The notes beneath the pieces were generated by a model. It worked only from the letters and a program-made list of their open reading frames with translations. It did no database searches and was not told the origin of the DNA. A stretch of DNA of 64,000 nucleotides, taken from NCBI GenBank assembly GCA_017419405.1, contig JAFOLH010000008.1:372001-436000 (forward strand). Reading direction: 5' to 3'. A program made the position numbers and the translations under genes. Below, one piece after another: positions 16,813 through 25,779 of the stretch; position 1 is the stretch's first letter, and each line of letters starts with the position of its first letter. This stretch comes from Renibacterium sp. (lineage in GTDB: Bacteria > Actinomycetota > Actinomycetes > Actinomycetales > Micrococcaceae).

Positions 16813-17501
16813 GGCCGGGCCCGATCCGGGGCTGCGACCCGGTCCGCGGCATGCGCCTGCAACTGCCGGGACATGTCGGCGACCGCGGTCAGCGTGCCGC
16901 GGAGCGTGCCGGTGACTTTCGACCTGCCGTCCCGGAGCCGGTAGGGGACCGGCCGTTCGATCACCCGCCAGCCCGCACGGTGCCCGGCGAGCACCATTTC
17001 CAGCGGATAGCCGCTGCGCCGGTCCTGCAGGTCCAAGCCGAGCAGGGCTTCGCGCCGGGCCAGGCGGAGCGGGCCCAGATCGGTCAGCGGATAGCCGGTC
17101 GCCCGGCGGATCCGGCGAGCCAGGAACCGGTTCGCGAGCCGGGCGTGCAATGGCCAGGCACCGGGCTCGGCTTGCCTGGCGCCGAGCACCAAATCGGCTT
17201 CGCCGGCGTCGATCAGGCTGCGGAACCCGTGCAGCAGACCCGGGTCGAGCGAGGCATCGGCGTCGCAGAAGGCCACCAGCGGGGCGGTCGCGGCGAGCAA
17301 ACCGGCGTGCGCCGCGCTGCCGAAGCCGCGGCGGTTTTCGGTGACCACCAGGGCGCCGGCCGCGGCGGCGATCTCCGCGGAACCGTCGGTGCTCCCGTTG
17401 TCCACCACGATCGCCCTGGAACCAGGGGGCAGCCCGGCCAGGACGGTGGGCAGGGCCGCCGCCTCGTTGAGGCAAGGGAGCACGATATCGATCTGGTTCA
17501 C
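16809..17501 (-). CDS. Family 2 glycosyltransferase (dolichol-P-mannose-synthase-like)
   Basis: A 230-residue GT2 enzyme. It begins with VLPCLNEAAALP, has the nucleotide-binding AIVVDNGSTDGS and the DAD-type metal motif FCDADASLD, and lacks membrane helices. Enzymes of this type transfer a sugar from a nucleotide to polyprenyl phosphate or glycerate. The GTG start at 17501 is supported by a TACCGT -10 box six bases upstream. It is first in a three-gene minus-strand operon and divergent from the response-regulator gene. It could supply the lipid-linked sugar used by the GT87-like enzyme upstream. Confidence 0.88.
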   Translation of the reverse strand: MNQIDIVLPCLNEAAALPTVLAGLPPGSRAIVVDNGSTDGSAEIAAAAGALVVTENRRGFGSAAHAGLLAATAPLVAFCDADASLDPGLLHGFRSLIDAGEADLVLGARQAEPGAWPLHARLANRFLARRIRRATGYPLTDLGPLRLARREALLGLDLQDRRSGYPLEMVLAGHRAGWRVIERPVPYRLRDGRSKVTGTLRGTLTAVADMSRQLQAHAADRVAAPDRARP

Positions 17502-17507
17502 TCTTCG

Positions 17508-17513
17508 ACGGTA
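17508..17513 (-). promoter_or_regulatory. -10 box of the GT2 operon, leaderless layout
   Basis: TACCGT on the minus strand is six bases from GTG 17501; no ribosome site is present. Confidence 0.5.
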
Positions 17514-17600
17514 GATTCCGAACCTGCGTGTCCGCTGCCCTAAATCATTACGTAACCGGGACGCTTGGCGGCAACACCGGTTCTGCGCTGCCGGGAATCT

Positions 17601-17606
17601 TATGCT
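17601..17606 (+). promoter_or_regulatory. -10 box of the response-regulator operon, leaderless layout
   Basis: TATGCT lies six bases before GTG 17613. The intervening TGGAAG is too close to the start codon to be an effective ribosome site. Confidence 0.5.
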
Positions 17607-17612
17607 TGGAAG

Positions 17613-18344
17613 GTGAACACTACGCAGGGGCCGGCCACACCGGAGGCCGGCAATCGCAAGATCCTTCTCGTCGAGGACGAAGAAGTGATCGCCCAAGTGG
17701 TGCGCGATTACCTGGTCAAGGCCGGCTACCAGGTGGAACAGGCCAGTGATGGTTTCACCGCATTGCACTTGGCCGGTTCCACACATCCGGACCTGATCAT
17801 CCTGGACCGGATGCTGCCCGGCCTGGACGGCGCCGAGGTTTGCCGCCGGATCCGGCAGACCATGAGTATGCCGATCATCCTGCTGACCGCCTTGGGCACG
17901 GAAGACGATCGGATCCTCGGTTTGGAGATGGGCGCCGACGACTATGTGACCAAACCTTTCTCACCGCGCGAGTTGGTGCTCCGGGTCAATTCGGTGCTGC
18001 GCCGCAGCGTCAAGGAATTCACCCCGGAACCGATCGTCGAGCTGGCCGGATTTTCCCTCAACCCGGCCTCCCGGGTGGTCAGTCTGGACGGCGTCGAACT
18101 GGCGTTGACCGCGCGGGAATTCGATTTGCTGGCCTTTTTCCTGCGCCGGCCGAACCAGGTTTTCAGCCGGGAGGATTTGATCCGCGCCGTCTGGGGCTGG
18201 GACTTCGGCGATCTGTCCACGGTGACCGTGCACGTGCGCCGATTGCGCGAAAAAATCGAGAAGAACCCGACCAAGCCGGTCTTCCTGCACACGGTTTGGG
18301 GTGTCGGGTACCGGTTCGACGCCCCGGGTGGCGGCAGCCAGTGA
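17613..18344 (+). CDS. OmpR-family response regulator
   Basis: A 243-residue two-component regulator. The receiver domain has Glu21-Asp22, phospho-acceptor Asp65 in LIILDRMLPG, and Lys114 in VTKPFSP. The C-terminal winged helix (ALTAREFDLLAFFLRRPNQVFSR split over the recognition region, then VTVHVRRLREKIE and GVGYRF) is of OmpR type and binds DNA. The cognate histidine kinase starts 16 bases downstream, and the kinase is coupled to a Moco enzyme, so this pair probably controls that enzyme in response to an envelope redox or chemical signal. Confidence 0.93.
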   Translation: MNTTQGPATPEAGNRKILLVEDEEVIAQVVRDYLVKAGYQVEQASDGFTALHLAGSTHPDLIILDRMLPGLDGAEVCRRIRQTMSMPIILLTALGTEDDRILGLEMGADDYVTKPFSPRELVLRVNSVLRRSVKEFTPEPIVELAGFSLNPASRVVSLDGVELALTAREFDLLAFFLRRPNQVFSREDLIRAVWGWDFGDLSTVTVHVRRLREKIEKNPTKPVFLHTVWGVGYRFDAPGGGSQ

Positions 18345-18360
18345 GGACCGGGGGAGCGCT

Positions 18361-19485
18361 GTGGCACTGAGCCAGTTTTTGACGATCTTCGGCTGGGTCC
18401 TGGGCTGGGCGCTGGCGATCGGTGCGATCACGCTGCTGTTGCTGCGGCTTTTGCGCCGGGCCTCGATCGTGCTGCAAGTGTGCCTGGTGGTCGTCGCCAC
18501 AGTGGCGGTCCTGGTGGCCGGGATGGTCAGTGCGTCCAACGCGATGTACATTTCCGCGCAGAACCTGGAAATCATCTGGTACATCGTCGGCACCGCCTCG
18601 ATCGTCGCGGTCGCGGTGGCCTCGGTGTTGGGACTCGGCCTGGCGCGTTACACGACGGGGTTGACCAATGCGGCGCATCGGATCGGGCTGGGCCAAACGG
18701 TTTCGCCGGAGCAGAACATGAGTTCCGAATTCAGCAGGCTGGCCCAGGAGCTGCAAGCCACCAGCGAGAAACTGGAGGCCTCCCGGCAGCGGGAAGCCGC
18801 GATGGAGGAGGCCCGGCGCGAGCTGGTCTCCTGGGTGTCGCACGATCTGCGCACTCCGCTGGCCAGCATGAAAGCGATGACCGAAGCCCTGGAAGACGGC
18901 GTGGTCACCGATGTTTCCGATTACCACCGGAAGATCATCGCGCAGGCCGACCAGATGGCGGTCCTGGTCAACGATCTGTTGGAACTGTCCAAGATCCAGT
19001 CGGGTTCGCTGGTGCTGCACACCGGGCCGATCGACCTCTACGACCTGGTTTCCGATGCGATCGCCGATCTGGCGCCGCTCGCCGCGGCCAAAGGCATCAC
19101 GGTCCAAGGCGACGACGTCGGCTCCACCGTGGTCGATGCGGACAGCGCCTTGATCTCCCGGGTGATCCGGAACCTGATCGTCAATGCGATCAGCTACTCG
19201 CCGGAACGCAGCACCGTCCGGCTGGCCGCGTCCAGCGACGCCGGGGATGCGCTGATCCAGGTCAGCGACGAATGCGGCGGCATCGACGAAGCGGATCTGG
19301 ACCGGCTTTTCGAGATGGGTTGGCGCAAGAGCACCGAGCGGTCCAGCTCGGCGTTCAGCGGAGCCGGCGTCGGTTTGAGCACGGTGGCCGGAATTCTGGC
19401 CGCGCATTCCGGAAGCGTCTCGGTGCAGAACACCGGCCATGGCTGCCGGTTCACCGTGCGGATCCCGAAAGCGATGCCGGAGTGA
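18361..19485 (+). CDS. Membrane sensor histidine kinase
   Basis: A 374-residue kinase with three N-terminal hydrophobic segments and almost no extracytoplasmic domain, so sensing is probably within or near the membrane. A coiled linker (residues about 125-150) leads to the dimerisation box VSHDLRTPLASM with His161. The ATPase domain has the N box NLIVNAISYS, the DECGGID G1 box and GAGVGLSTV as G2 box. GTG 18361 follows a GGGGGAG ribosome site. The downstream Moco oxidoreductase overlaps its stop codon by GTGA, an arrangement like the HprSR system next to MsrPQ in enterobacteria. Confidence 0.92.
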   Translation: MALSQFLTIFGWVLGWALAIGAITLLLLRLLRRASIVLQVCLVVVATVAVLVAGMVSASNAMYISAQNLEIIWYIVGTASIVAVAVASVLGLGLARYTTGLTNAAHRIGLGQTVSPEQNMSSEFSRLAQELQATSEKLEASRQREAAMEEARRELVSWVSHDLRTPLASMKAMTEALEDGVVTDVSDYHRKIIAQADQMAVLVNDLLELSKIQSGSLVLHTGPIDLYDLVSDAIADLAPLAAAKGITVQGDDVGSTVVDADSALISRVIRNLIVNAISYSPERSTVRLAASSDAGDALIQVSDECGGIDEADLDRLFEMGWRKSTERSSSAFSGAGVGLSTVAGILAAHSGSVSVQNTGHGCRFTVRIPKAMPE

Positions 19486-21023
19486 GCCGGCGGGTGCTCG
19501 ACGGTTGGGCGTTCCTGTCCGGGGTGCTCGCGGTGGCTTTCGGGGTCCTGGCCGGCGAACTGCTGGCCGGCTGGCTGAGCCCCTCGGTTTCCCCGGTGAG
19601 CGCAGTCGGGTCGATGGTGATCGACGGATTGCCGCCGGGGGTCAAAGACCTGGCGATCTCGCTCTTCGGCACTGCGGACAAAGTCGTCTTCCTGCTGGTC
19701 ATGGCCGTGGTCATCGGGGTTGCCGCCGGACTGGCCGGGGTGCTCGAAGCGCACCGGAAGAATGCCGGTTGGCTGCTGGTCGCGGGGTTCGGCCTGCTCG
19801 GCGCGGCTGCGGTCTTCGCCCGCGCGCAGGGGAGCACGGTCGCGCTGGCGCCGCCGGTTGTGGCAGCGCTGCTGTCCGTGGCCCTGCTGCGGATCGCGAT
19901 CGCCCGCTTGCGCGATTGGCGGACGGCTCAGGCTGATCCGACGGTTTCGCTCGAGACCGGCCGACGGCGTTTCTTCCAAGTCCTCGGAGCAAGCGCGGCC
20001 GGGGCGCTGCTCACCGGTCTGGCAACCGGCGTGGTGCGCGGCTCGGTGGCCAGCTACCAGGCGGCCCGGGACAAATTGAAGCTCCCGGCACCGGCTGAGC
20101 CGGCCGTGCCGATCCCGGCTGCGGCCCAGCTCGAGGTGCCCGGTTTGCGTCCCCTGGTGATCCCGAACGACCAGTTCTACCGGATCGACACCGCGCTCGC
20201 GGTGCCGGTGATCAATCCGGACGACTGGCAGCTCAAAATCACCGGGATGGTGGATCGGGAGGTCAGCATCACCATGGCCGAGCTGTTGGCGCAGCCAATG
20301 ATCGAGCGCTATGTGACGATCGCCTGCGTGTCCAACGAGGTCGGCGGCGATCTGATCGGCAACGCCCGTTGGCTTGGCTGGCCGGTCCGCGAATTCCTGG
20401 CCCGGGCCGGCGTGCAGCCGGGGGCGGACATGGTGCTTTCGCGTTCCCAGGACGGATTCACCGCGAGCACGCCGATCGAGGCGCTCACCGACGACCGGGA
20501 CTCGATCATCGCGGTGGGCATGAACGGGCAGTTGCTGCCTCTGGAACACGGCTTCCCCGCCCGGCTGATCGTGCCCGGGCTGTACGGCTACGTCTCGGCG
20601 ACCAAATGGCTCACCGAGCTGAAGGTGACCACCTTCCAAGCAGATCTGGCCTACTGGTCGACCCGGGGCTGGTCGGAACGGGGGCCGATCAAGCAGTCAT
20701 CCCGGATCGACACGCCGCGTTCCGGAGCCGCGGTGTCCTCCGGGAAGCTCGTCCTGGCGGGCAGTGCCTGGGCGCAGACCACCGGGATTTCCGAGGTCCA
20801 GGTGCAGGTCGACGACGGCCAATGGCAGAGTGCCACGCTCGCGGCCGGGATTTCCAAGGACACCTGGGTGCAGTGGAGCGCCGCCGTGGAGGTCGCCCCG
20901 GGACAGCACCGGGTGCAGGTCCGATCGGTCGACGCCGTCGGGCAGCCGCAGCGCGCTGAGTATGCGGCGCCGGCTCCGGACGGCTCCAGCGGTTACCACG
21001 CGATCCGGATCAACGCGCAATAG
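19482..21023 (+). CDS. Membrane-anchored sulfite-oxidase-family molybdopterin oxidoreductase
   Basis: A 513-residue protein. Residues 1-145 hold four membrane helices without the histidine pattern of the other Moco enzyme here. A twin-arginine segment RRRFFQVLGASAAG (161-174) precedes the catalytic domain, where Cys282 in VTIACVSNEVGGDLIGN is the Mo ligand. The last 100 residues form the Ig-like Mo-cofactor oxidoreductase dimerisation domain (VQVQVDDGQW, VQVRSVDAVG). It should act on the outer face of the membrane. It is coupled to the sensor kinase by GTGA. Substrate candidates are sulfite, sulfoxides or methionine sulfoxide. Confidence 0.88.
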   Translation: MSRRVLDGWAFLSGVLAVAFGVLAGELLAGWLSPSVSPVSAVGSMVIDGLPPGVKDLAISLFGTADKVVFLLVMAVVIGVAAGLAGVLEAHRKNAGWLLVAGFGLLGAAAVFARAQGSTVALAPPVVAALLSVALLRIAIARLRDWRTAQADPTVSLETGRRRFFQVLGASAAGALLTGLATGVVRGSVASYQAARDKLKLPAPAEPAVPIPAAAQLEVPGLRPLVIPNDQFYRIDTALAVPVINPDDWQLKITGMVDREVSITMAELLAQPMIERYVTIACVSNEVGGDLIGNARWLGWPVREFLARAGVQPGADMVLSRSQDGFTASTPIEALTDDRDSIIAVGMNGQLLPLEHGFPARLIVPGLYGYVSATKWLTELKVTTFQADLAYWSTRGWSERGPIKQSSRIDTPRSGAAVSSGKLVLAGSAWAQTTGISEVQVQVDDGQWQSATLAAGISKDTWVQWSAAVEVAPGQHRVQVRSVDAVGQPQRAEYAAPAPDGSSGYHAIRINAQ

Positions 21024-21048
21024 CGGTAGTGGCGCTGCTCGGCGTCGG

Positions 21049-22110
21049 TCAGTCGCGCAGCGGCGCTTGCGCGAATTCGGCCATCCCGGACTCGAAGTTC
21101 CAACGTTCCCGCCAACCTAGCTCGGCTCTGATCCGCGCGGAGCTGGCCGTGATGTGCCGGACGTCGCCGAGCCGGAATTCACCGGTGCGCACCGGCGCTG
21201 GGCCGGCGCAGGCCGCGGCCAGCGCGGCAGCCAGATCACCGACCGTATGGACTTGTGCCGAGCCGACGTTGTAAGCCCGGAAGGCGGTGTCCGGCAGCAC
21301 CGCGCTGCCCCGTTGGGTTTCGCGCAGCGCAGCGAGGTTCGCGCTGGCGATGTCGTCCACATGGATGAAGCTGCGCCGCTGCGCACCGTCTTCGAACAGC
21401 TTCGGGGCTTCGCCCCGGGACAGTGCCGAACGGAAGATGCTCGCCACCCCGGCGTACGGGGTGTTCCGCGGCATGCCCGGTCCGTACACATTGTGATAAC
21501 GCAGTGCGATCGCCCGGCCGCCGGATTCCCGGGCCCAGTTGGCGGCCAGATGTTCCTGGGCGAGCTTGGAGGTGGCGTAGACGTTCCGGGGATCCAGCAC
21601 GGCGTCCTCGGCCACCAGATCCGGGGCCAGCAGTTCGCCGGTTTCCGGGTGCCGCGGATCGAAGACCCCGTCGCGCAGATCCTGCAGCGACCGCGGGCCG
21701 GGGCGGACCAGGTTCCCGGAACCGTCCCGGTAGGCGCCCTCGCCGTAAACCACCATCGACGAGGCCAGGACCAGGCTGGCCACACCGGCCCGGTCCATCG
21801 CGGCCAACAGCACCGCAGTCCCTTGCACATTGGCGGCGACGTAGTCCGGAGCATCCTGGAAATCAACGCCCAGACCTACCTTGGCTGCTTGGTGGGACAC
21901 CGCATCGATGCCCTGCAACGCCCGGGCCGCGGTGTCCGGATCGGCCACCGACCCGGAGACCAGTTCGACGCCGTCGGGCAGCGCCGGGGCATTCCGGTGC
22001 ACTGCCGGGTCCAGCGAGTCCAACACCCGGACCTGCCAGCCTTGGGCCAAGGCCGCGGCCACCACGCGGGAACCGATGAATCCGGCGCCGCCGGTGACCA
22101 GCAGCCGCAT
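21049..22110 (-). CDS. NAD-dependent epimerase/dehydratase (extended SDR)
   Basis: A 353-residue extended short-chain dehydrogenase acting on a nucleotide sugar or related compound. The NAD loop TGGAGFIGSRV is at residues 6-16. The catalytic serines lie in LASSMVVYGEG and the YxxxK pair in NVYATSKLAQEH. The C-terminal substrate part has HNVYGPGMPRNTPYAG and RRSFIHVDDIA. It starts on an ATG overlapping the stop of the upstream phosphorylase by one base. Its place next to glycosyltransferases suggests a sugar-nucleotide supply role. Confidence 0.88.
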   Translation of the reverse strand: MRLLVTGGAGFIGSRVVAAALAQGWQVRVLDSLDPAVHRNAPALPDGVELVSGSVADPDTAARALQGIDAVSHQAAKVGLGVDFQDAPDYVAANVQGTAVLLAAMDRAGVASLVLASSMVVYGEGAYRDGSGNLVRPGPRSLQDLRDGVFDPRHPETGELLAPDLVAEDAVLDPRNVYATSKLAQEHLAANWARESGGRAIALRYHNVYGPGMPRNTPYAGVASIFRSALSRGEAPKLFEDGAQRRSFIHVDDIASANLAALRETQRGSAVLPDTAFRAYNVGSAQVHTVGDLAAALAAACAGPAPVRTGEFRLGDVRHITASSARIRAELGWRERWNFESGMAEFAQAPLRD

Positions 22111-22997
22111 CAATCCGCCTCCGGCGCCGACCGGCCGGAAACCACGACCGGTGCCGCTAGCACCGCCTGGACCGCTTCCGGGTCGATCCGCGGCTCCGGG
22201 CGGTAGCCGTCGTCGAGCTTGTCCAGGACCTGGGCCAGAACCGCGGCGACCCGGGATTGGGCGGCGCGCAGGCGGTGGAACACCAATTCCGCAGTGACCG
22301 GTTCGGAACCGTCGTGCCCGGTGTCCGAATCGGTGATGTACGCCAGGGTGGCGAAGCCCAGATTCAACTCGGCGGCGAGCACCGGCTCCGGGTACTGGGT
22401 CATGCTGACCAATTCCGCACCGGCCGAGGCGAGCCAATCGGATTCGGCCGGGCTGGTGAAGCGCGGTCCGTTGATCACGGCGACCACACCGCCGTCCTGG
22501 TGCGGTTCGGCCAAATCGCGGAGGCTAGCCAGGAGCGCTCCGCGCAGGTTTTCGCAATACGCCTCGGCGGCCGGAAGGTGCTGCACCCCGGCCGCGGTGC
22601 TGCCATCGTAGAAACTGTCCGCCCGGCCCCACGTGCGGTCGAAGAAATCGCTGACCACGGAAAAGCTGTCCCGGGGCTGGGTCGCCGCGAGCGAGCCGAC
22701 TGCGGCCGAGGAAATCACAGCACGCACGCCCAGTGAAGCCAAGGCCCAGATGTTCGCGCGGTAGTTGATCTGCTGCGGCGGCACTTTGTGCCCACCGCCG
22801 TGCCGGGGCAGGAAGGCCACCACCCGGCCGTTGAGCTCGGCAACCGTCACCGGCGCCGAAGTGGCCCCGAACGGCGTGTCCACCCATTGCGTGCGCAGGG
22901 TCCGGCTGCCGGGCAGCTGGTACATGCCGCTGCCGCCGATGATGCCGACCAGGGGCCGGGCTCCGTGGTCGGCGGTGCCGCCGAGTTGCGTGTCCAT
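22110..22997 (-). CDS. mtnP: S-methyl-5'-thioadenosine / purine nucleoside phosphorylase
   Basis: A 295-residue PNP/MTAP-type phosphorylase that cleaves 5'-methylthioadenosine or purine nucleosides with phosphate. Motifs are VGIIGGSGMYQLPG near the N-terminus, FLPRHGGGHKVPPQQINYRAN (phosphate site), VINGPRFTSPAES and the C-terminal DTGHDG region. The bacterial MTAP subgroup is the better match, but 6-oxopurine specificity cannot be excluded. It forms a two-gene operon with the epimerase, an unusual pairing. Confidence 0.85.
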   Translation of the reverse strand: MDTQLGGTADHGARPLVGIIGGSGMYQLPGSRTLRTQWVDTPFGATSAPVTVAELNGRVVAFLPRHGGGHKVPPQQINYRANIWALASLGVRAVISSAAVGSLAATQPRDSFSVVSDFFDRTWGRADSFYDGSTAAGVQHLPAAEAYCENLRGALLASLRDLAEPHQDGGVVAVINGPRFTSPAESDWLASAGAELVSMTQYPEPVLAAELNLGFATLAYITDSDTGHDGSEPVTAELVFHRLRAAQSRVAAVLAQVLDKLDDGYRPEPRIDPEAVQAVLAAPVVVSGRSAPEAD

Positions 22998-23108
22998 TCC
23001 CCCATTGTGCCAAGCGGAACCGGTGGATCCGGAGCGGAGGGCTTACGGATTGATGACGAGGCGGCGCACCGCCGGGCTGATCCGCGAGCGGCTGCGAGAA
23101 TGGTCGGT

Positions 23109-24293
23109 ATGCGGACGGTAACCGAACACCAAACGGCTGTGGCCGAACTCCTCCGGCCCCGCTTCGAAAAGCGCGGAGCCGAGTCGGTTCCGTTGCCGCA
23201 GGCACTGCACCGTTTGCTCGAGGAAGACCTCCGGGCACCGGTCGCACTGCCGCCGTTCGACAATTCGCAGATGGACGGATACGCCGTCCGCTCCGCGGAG
23301 TCCGGTGCCCGGTTGCCAGCACTGGCTGCGATAGCCGCCGGGCAGCAGGCGGCTCCGCTGCCGCCGGGCCGGACCGTGCCGATCATGACCGGCGCGATGC
23401 TGCCGGCCGGAGCGGACGCGGTGGTGCCAGTGGAAGCGGCGCAGCCGGCCCGATTCGTCGCGGCCGGGGAATCCGTACTGCTGCCGGAGGCTCCGGCGGG
23501 GCAATTCGTGCGCCGCGCCGGCAGCGACATCGCCATCGGTGCGCTCGCCGTGGCTGCCGGAACCAGATTGGGCCCGGCGCAGTTGGGGCTCCTGGGTGCG
23601 CTCGGGCTGGGCAGCGTGCCGGTGCTGCGCCGGATCACAGTGGCCGTGCTCAGCACCGGCGACGAACTGGCCGCGCCGGGGGAGCCGCTGCTGCCGGGCC
23701 GGATCTACGACGCCAACAGCACCTTGCTCGGGTCTGCGCTGAGCGAAGCCGGGGCAACCGCGGTGCTGCTGCCGACGCTACCGGACGACCCGGCCGGCCT
23801 CGACGCCGTGCTGGACGGATTGACCGGCGTCGACCTGCTGATCAGCACCGGCGGGATCAGCCAGGGGGCCTTCGAAGTGGTCAAACAAGGTTTGGCCGGG
23901 ATGGTGGAATTCCACCAGGTGGCGATGCAGCCCGGCGGCCCGCAGGCGATCGGCTCGGTACGGATCGGACCGCCGGGCGAAGAACGGACGATCCCGTTCC
24001 TGGGCTTCCCCGGCAACCCGGTGAGCACTTTGGTCTCCTTCGAAATGTTCCTGCGCCCGCTGTTGGCCGGACCGCGGAACCGGCTCCGTGCCCGGCTCAG
24101 CGCCGATGCCGCGAGCCCGCCGGGCAAACACCAGATCCGGCGCGGCCTGTTCGCCCAGGGAACCGTGCAGTTGCTGGGCGGCCCGGGCTCGCATTTGCTG
24201 CATGCCATGGCGCAAGCCAATGCATTGGTGCATTTGCCGCTGGGGGTGGCGGAGCTGGCCGCCGGCGAAGAAGTGGAAGTATGGCTGTTATGA
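23109..24293 (+). CDS. moeA: Molybdopterin molybdotransferase MoeA
   Basis: A 394-residue MoeA that inserts molybdate into adenylylated molybdopterin. Present are [13 protein letters not shown] near residues 48-60, [16 protein letters not shown], the catalytic-domain VLSTGDEL and ISTGGISQG, and the C-terminal GFPGNPVS. The start ATG 23109 has no ribosome site; a weak GAGAAT -10-like hexamer stands seven bases before it. It opens a four-gene Moco operon with moaC, mog and moaE, all joined by short overlaps. Confidence 0.95.
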   Translation: MRTVTEHQTAVAELLRPRFEKRGAESVPLPQALHRLLEEDLRAPVALPPFDNSQMDGYAVRSAESGARLPALAAIAAGQQAAPLPPGRTVPIMTGAMLPAGADAVVPVEAAQPARFVAAGESVLLPEAPAGQFVRRAGSDIAIGALAVAAGTRLGPAQLGLLGALGLGSVPVLRRITVAVLSTGDELAAPGEPLLPGRIYDANSTLLGSALSEAGATAVLLPTLPDDPAGLDAVLDGLTGVDLLISTGGISQGAFEVVKQGLAGMVEFHQVAMQPGGPQAIGSVRIGPPGEERTIPFLGFPGNPVSTLVSFEMFLRPLLAGPRNRLRARLSADAASPPGKHQIRRGLFAQGTVQLLGGPGSHLLHAMAQANALVHLPLGVAELAAGEEVEVWLL

Positions 24294-24763
24294 AACTTTC
24301 GCATCTGAATGCCGCCGGCGAAGCGCAGATGGTCGACGTCTCCGGGAAACCCGAGACCACCCGGGAGGCCACCGCGCAGGCGGTGCTCCGCAGCACCGAA
24401 CAGGTGGTCGCACTGATCAGCGACGGAGGGCTGCCGAAAGGCGACGCGATGGCGGTGGCGAGGGTGGCCGGGATCATGGCCGCGAAGAAGACCCCGGAGT
24501 TGATTCCGCTATGCCATCCGTTGCCGTTGAGCAAGGTGACGATCGGCTTCGAACTCGATGGCGACCGGGTGCGGATCCTGGCCACAGTGCGCACCCGGGG
24601 CGTCACCGGGGTCGAAATGGAGGCGCTGACCGCGGCCAGTGTGGCCGCTTTGACGCTCTACGACATGATCAAAGCGGTGGACAAAGCGGCCGTGCTCGGG
24701 GAGATCAAGCTGCTCGCCAAATCCGGTGGCAAAAGCGGGGACTACCGGGCGGCGGAAGCATGA
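24290..24763 (+). CDS. moaC: Cyclic pyranopterin monophosphate synthase MoaC
   Basis: A 157-residue MoaC, which turns the MoaA product into precursor [19 protein letters not shown] at the N-terminus and [12 protein letters not shown] and [22 protein letters not shown] in the core are diagnostic. ATG 24290 overlaps the moeA stop (ATGA) and aligns with the E. coli protein start, so it is preferred over ATG 24281, which abuts the ribosome site. Confidence 0.95.
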   Translation: MKLSHLNAAGEAQMVDVSGKPETTREATAQAVLRSTEQVVALISDGGLPKGDAMAVARVAGIMAAKKTPELIPLCHPLPLSKVTIGFELDGDRVRILATVRTRGVTGVEMEALTAASVAALTLYDMIKAVDKAAVLGEIKLLAKSGGKSGDYRAAEA

Positions 24764-25245
24764 CCGCGGAGTCCAGGCGGGCCGGAATCGTGGTGGCATC
24801 CACCCGTGCCGCGCGCGGGGAACGCGCGGACGCGAGCGCGCCGTTGCTGCAGAATTGGCTGGCGGACCGCGGCTTCACGGTGTTGCCGCCGGCGATTGCC
24901 GCGGACGGCGAACCGACCCGGGCCGCGATGCTGCAACTGCTCGGGCAGGGGGTGGACCTGCTGCTGACCACGGGCGGGACCGGGCTGACGCCGGACGACC
25001 GGACCCCGGAGATGACCAAGCCGCTGTTGCAACTGGAGATCCCGGGGTTGATGGAGGCGATCCGTGCCGCGGGCCTGCGGAACACGCCGATGGCGGCACT
25101 CAGCCGGGGCTATGCCGGGATCGCGCAGGGGGCGTTATTGCTGAACTTGCCCGGATCGGCCGGCGGGATCCAGGACGGACTAGCCGTTCTGGATCCGATC
25201 CTGGACCATTTGCTGGCACAACTGGGAGGCAGCCATGAACACTGA
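24760..25245 (+). CDS. mog: Molybdopterin adenylyltransferase (MogA/MoaB family)
   Basis: A 161-residue MoCF-fold protein that adenylylates molybdopterin before metal insertion by Moe[18 protein letters not shown] is the substrate-binding signature and [15 protein letters not shown] the second conserved loop. It overlaps moaC by ATGA and moaE by 11 bases. Actinobacterial members are named MoaB or Mog interchangeably. Confidence 0.93.
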   Translation: MTAESRRAGIVVASTRAARGERADASAPLLQNWLADRGFTVLPPAIAADGEPTRAAMLQLLGQGVDLLLTTGGTGLTPDDRTPEMTKPLLQLEIPGLMEAIRAAGLRNTPMAALSRGYAGIAQGALLLNLPGSAGGIQDGLAVLDPILDHLLAQLGGSHEH

Positions 25246-25756
25246 TCGATCCGGACTTCCGGAGACCGGCGATCGGCCCGCGGTGCCGGCCGACCCCGCC
25301 GGCCACGTGGTTTTCGCCGCTTTGTCCGCCGGCCCGATCGGCCTGCCGGAAGCCTTGCTCGCGGTCGAATCCCCGCAGTGCGGTGCTGTGGTGGGCTTTT
25401 CCGGCGTGGTGCGCGATCACGACGGCGGACGGACGGTCAGCGCCTTGAGCTACAGTGCGCATCCCAGTGCGGAGCAGGTTTTCGGTGCGGTGCTGGCCCG
25501 GGTGGCGCAGGAGTTCCCGGGGACCAGGTTGTGGGCCCAGCACCGGGTCGGCGAGCTGCAGATCGGTGATCCGGCCTTGGTCTGCGCAGTCGCGGCTGCG
25601 CACCGGGGCCTGGCCTTCGCGGCCTGCAGCGCCTTGGTGGACCGGATCAAAGCCGAGGTGCCGATCTGGAAAGAACAGTTCTTCGCCGACGGCGGGGCGG
25701 AATGGGTCGGCGCCGGCTCGGCCGCGGATTCTGTTCCGCCGGAGCCGTCCCAGTAG
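25235..25756 (+). CDS. moaE: Molybdopterin synthase catalytic subunit MoaE
   Basis: A 173-residue large subunit of molybdopterin synthase that, with MoaD, forms the dithiolene. GAVVGFSGVVRDHDGGR and the active-site VDRIKAEVPIWKEQFFADG with its lysines are clear. A strong GGGAGG lies upstream of ATG 25235, inside the mog end. The N-terminal 25 residues are an extra Pro-rich stretch relative to compact MoaE proteins. Confidence 0.94.
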   Translation: MNTDRSGLPETGDRPAVPADPAGHVVFAALSAGPIGLPEALLAVESPQCGAVVGFSGVVRDHDGGRTVSALSYSAHPSAEQVFGAVLARVAQEFPGTRLWAQHRVGELQIGDPALVCAVAAAHRGLAFAACSALVDRIKAEVPIWKEQFFADGGAEWVGAGSAADSVPPEPSQ

Positions 25757-25779
25757 GCTGGTCGGGGGAGGCAGGAAGC

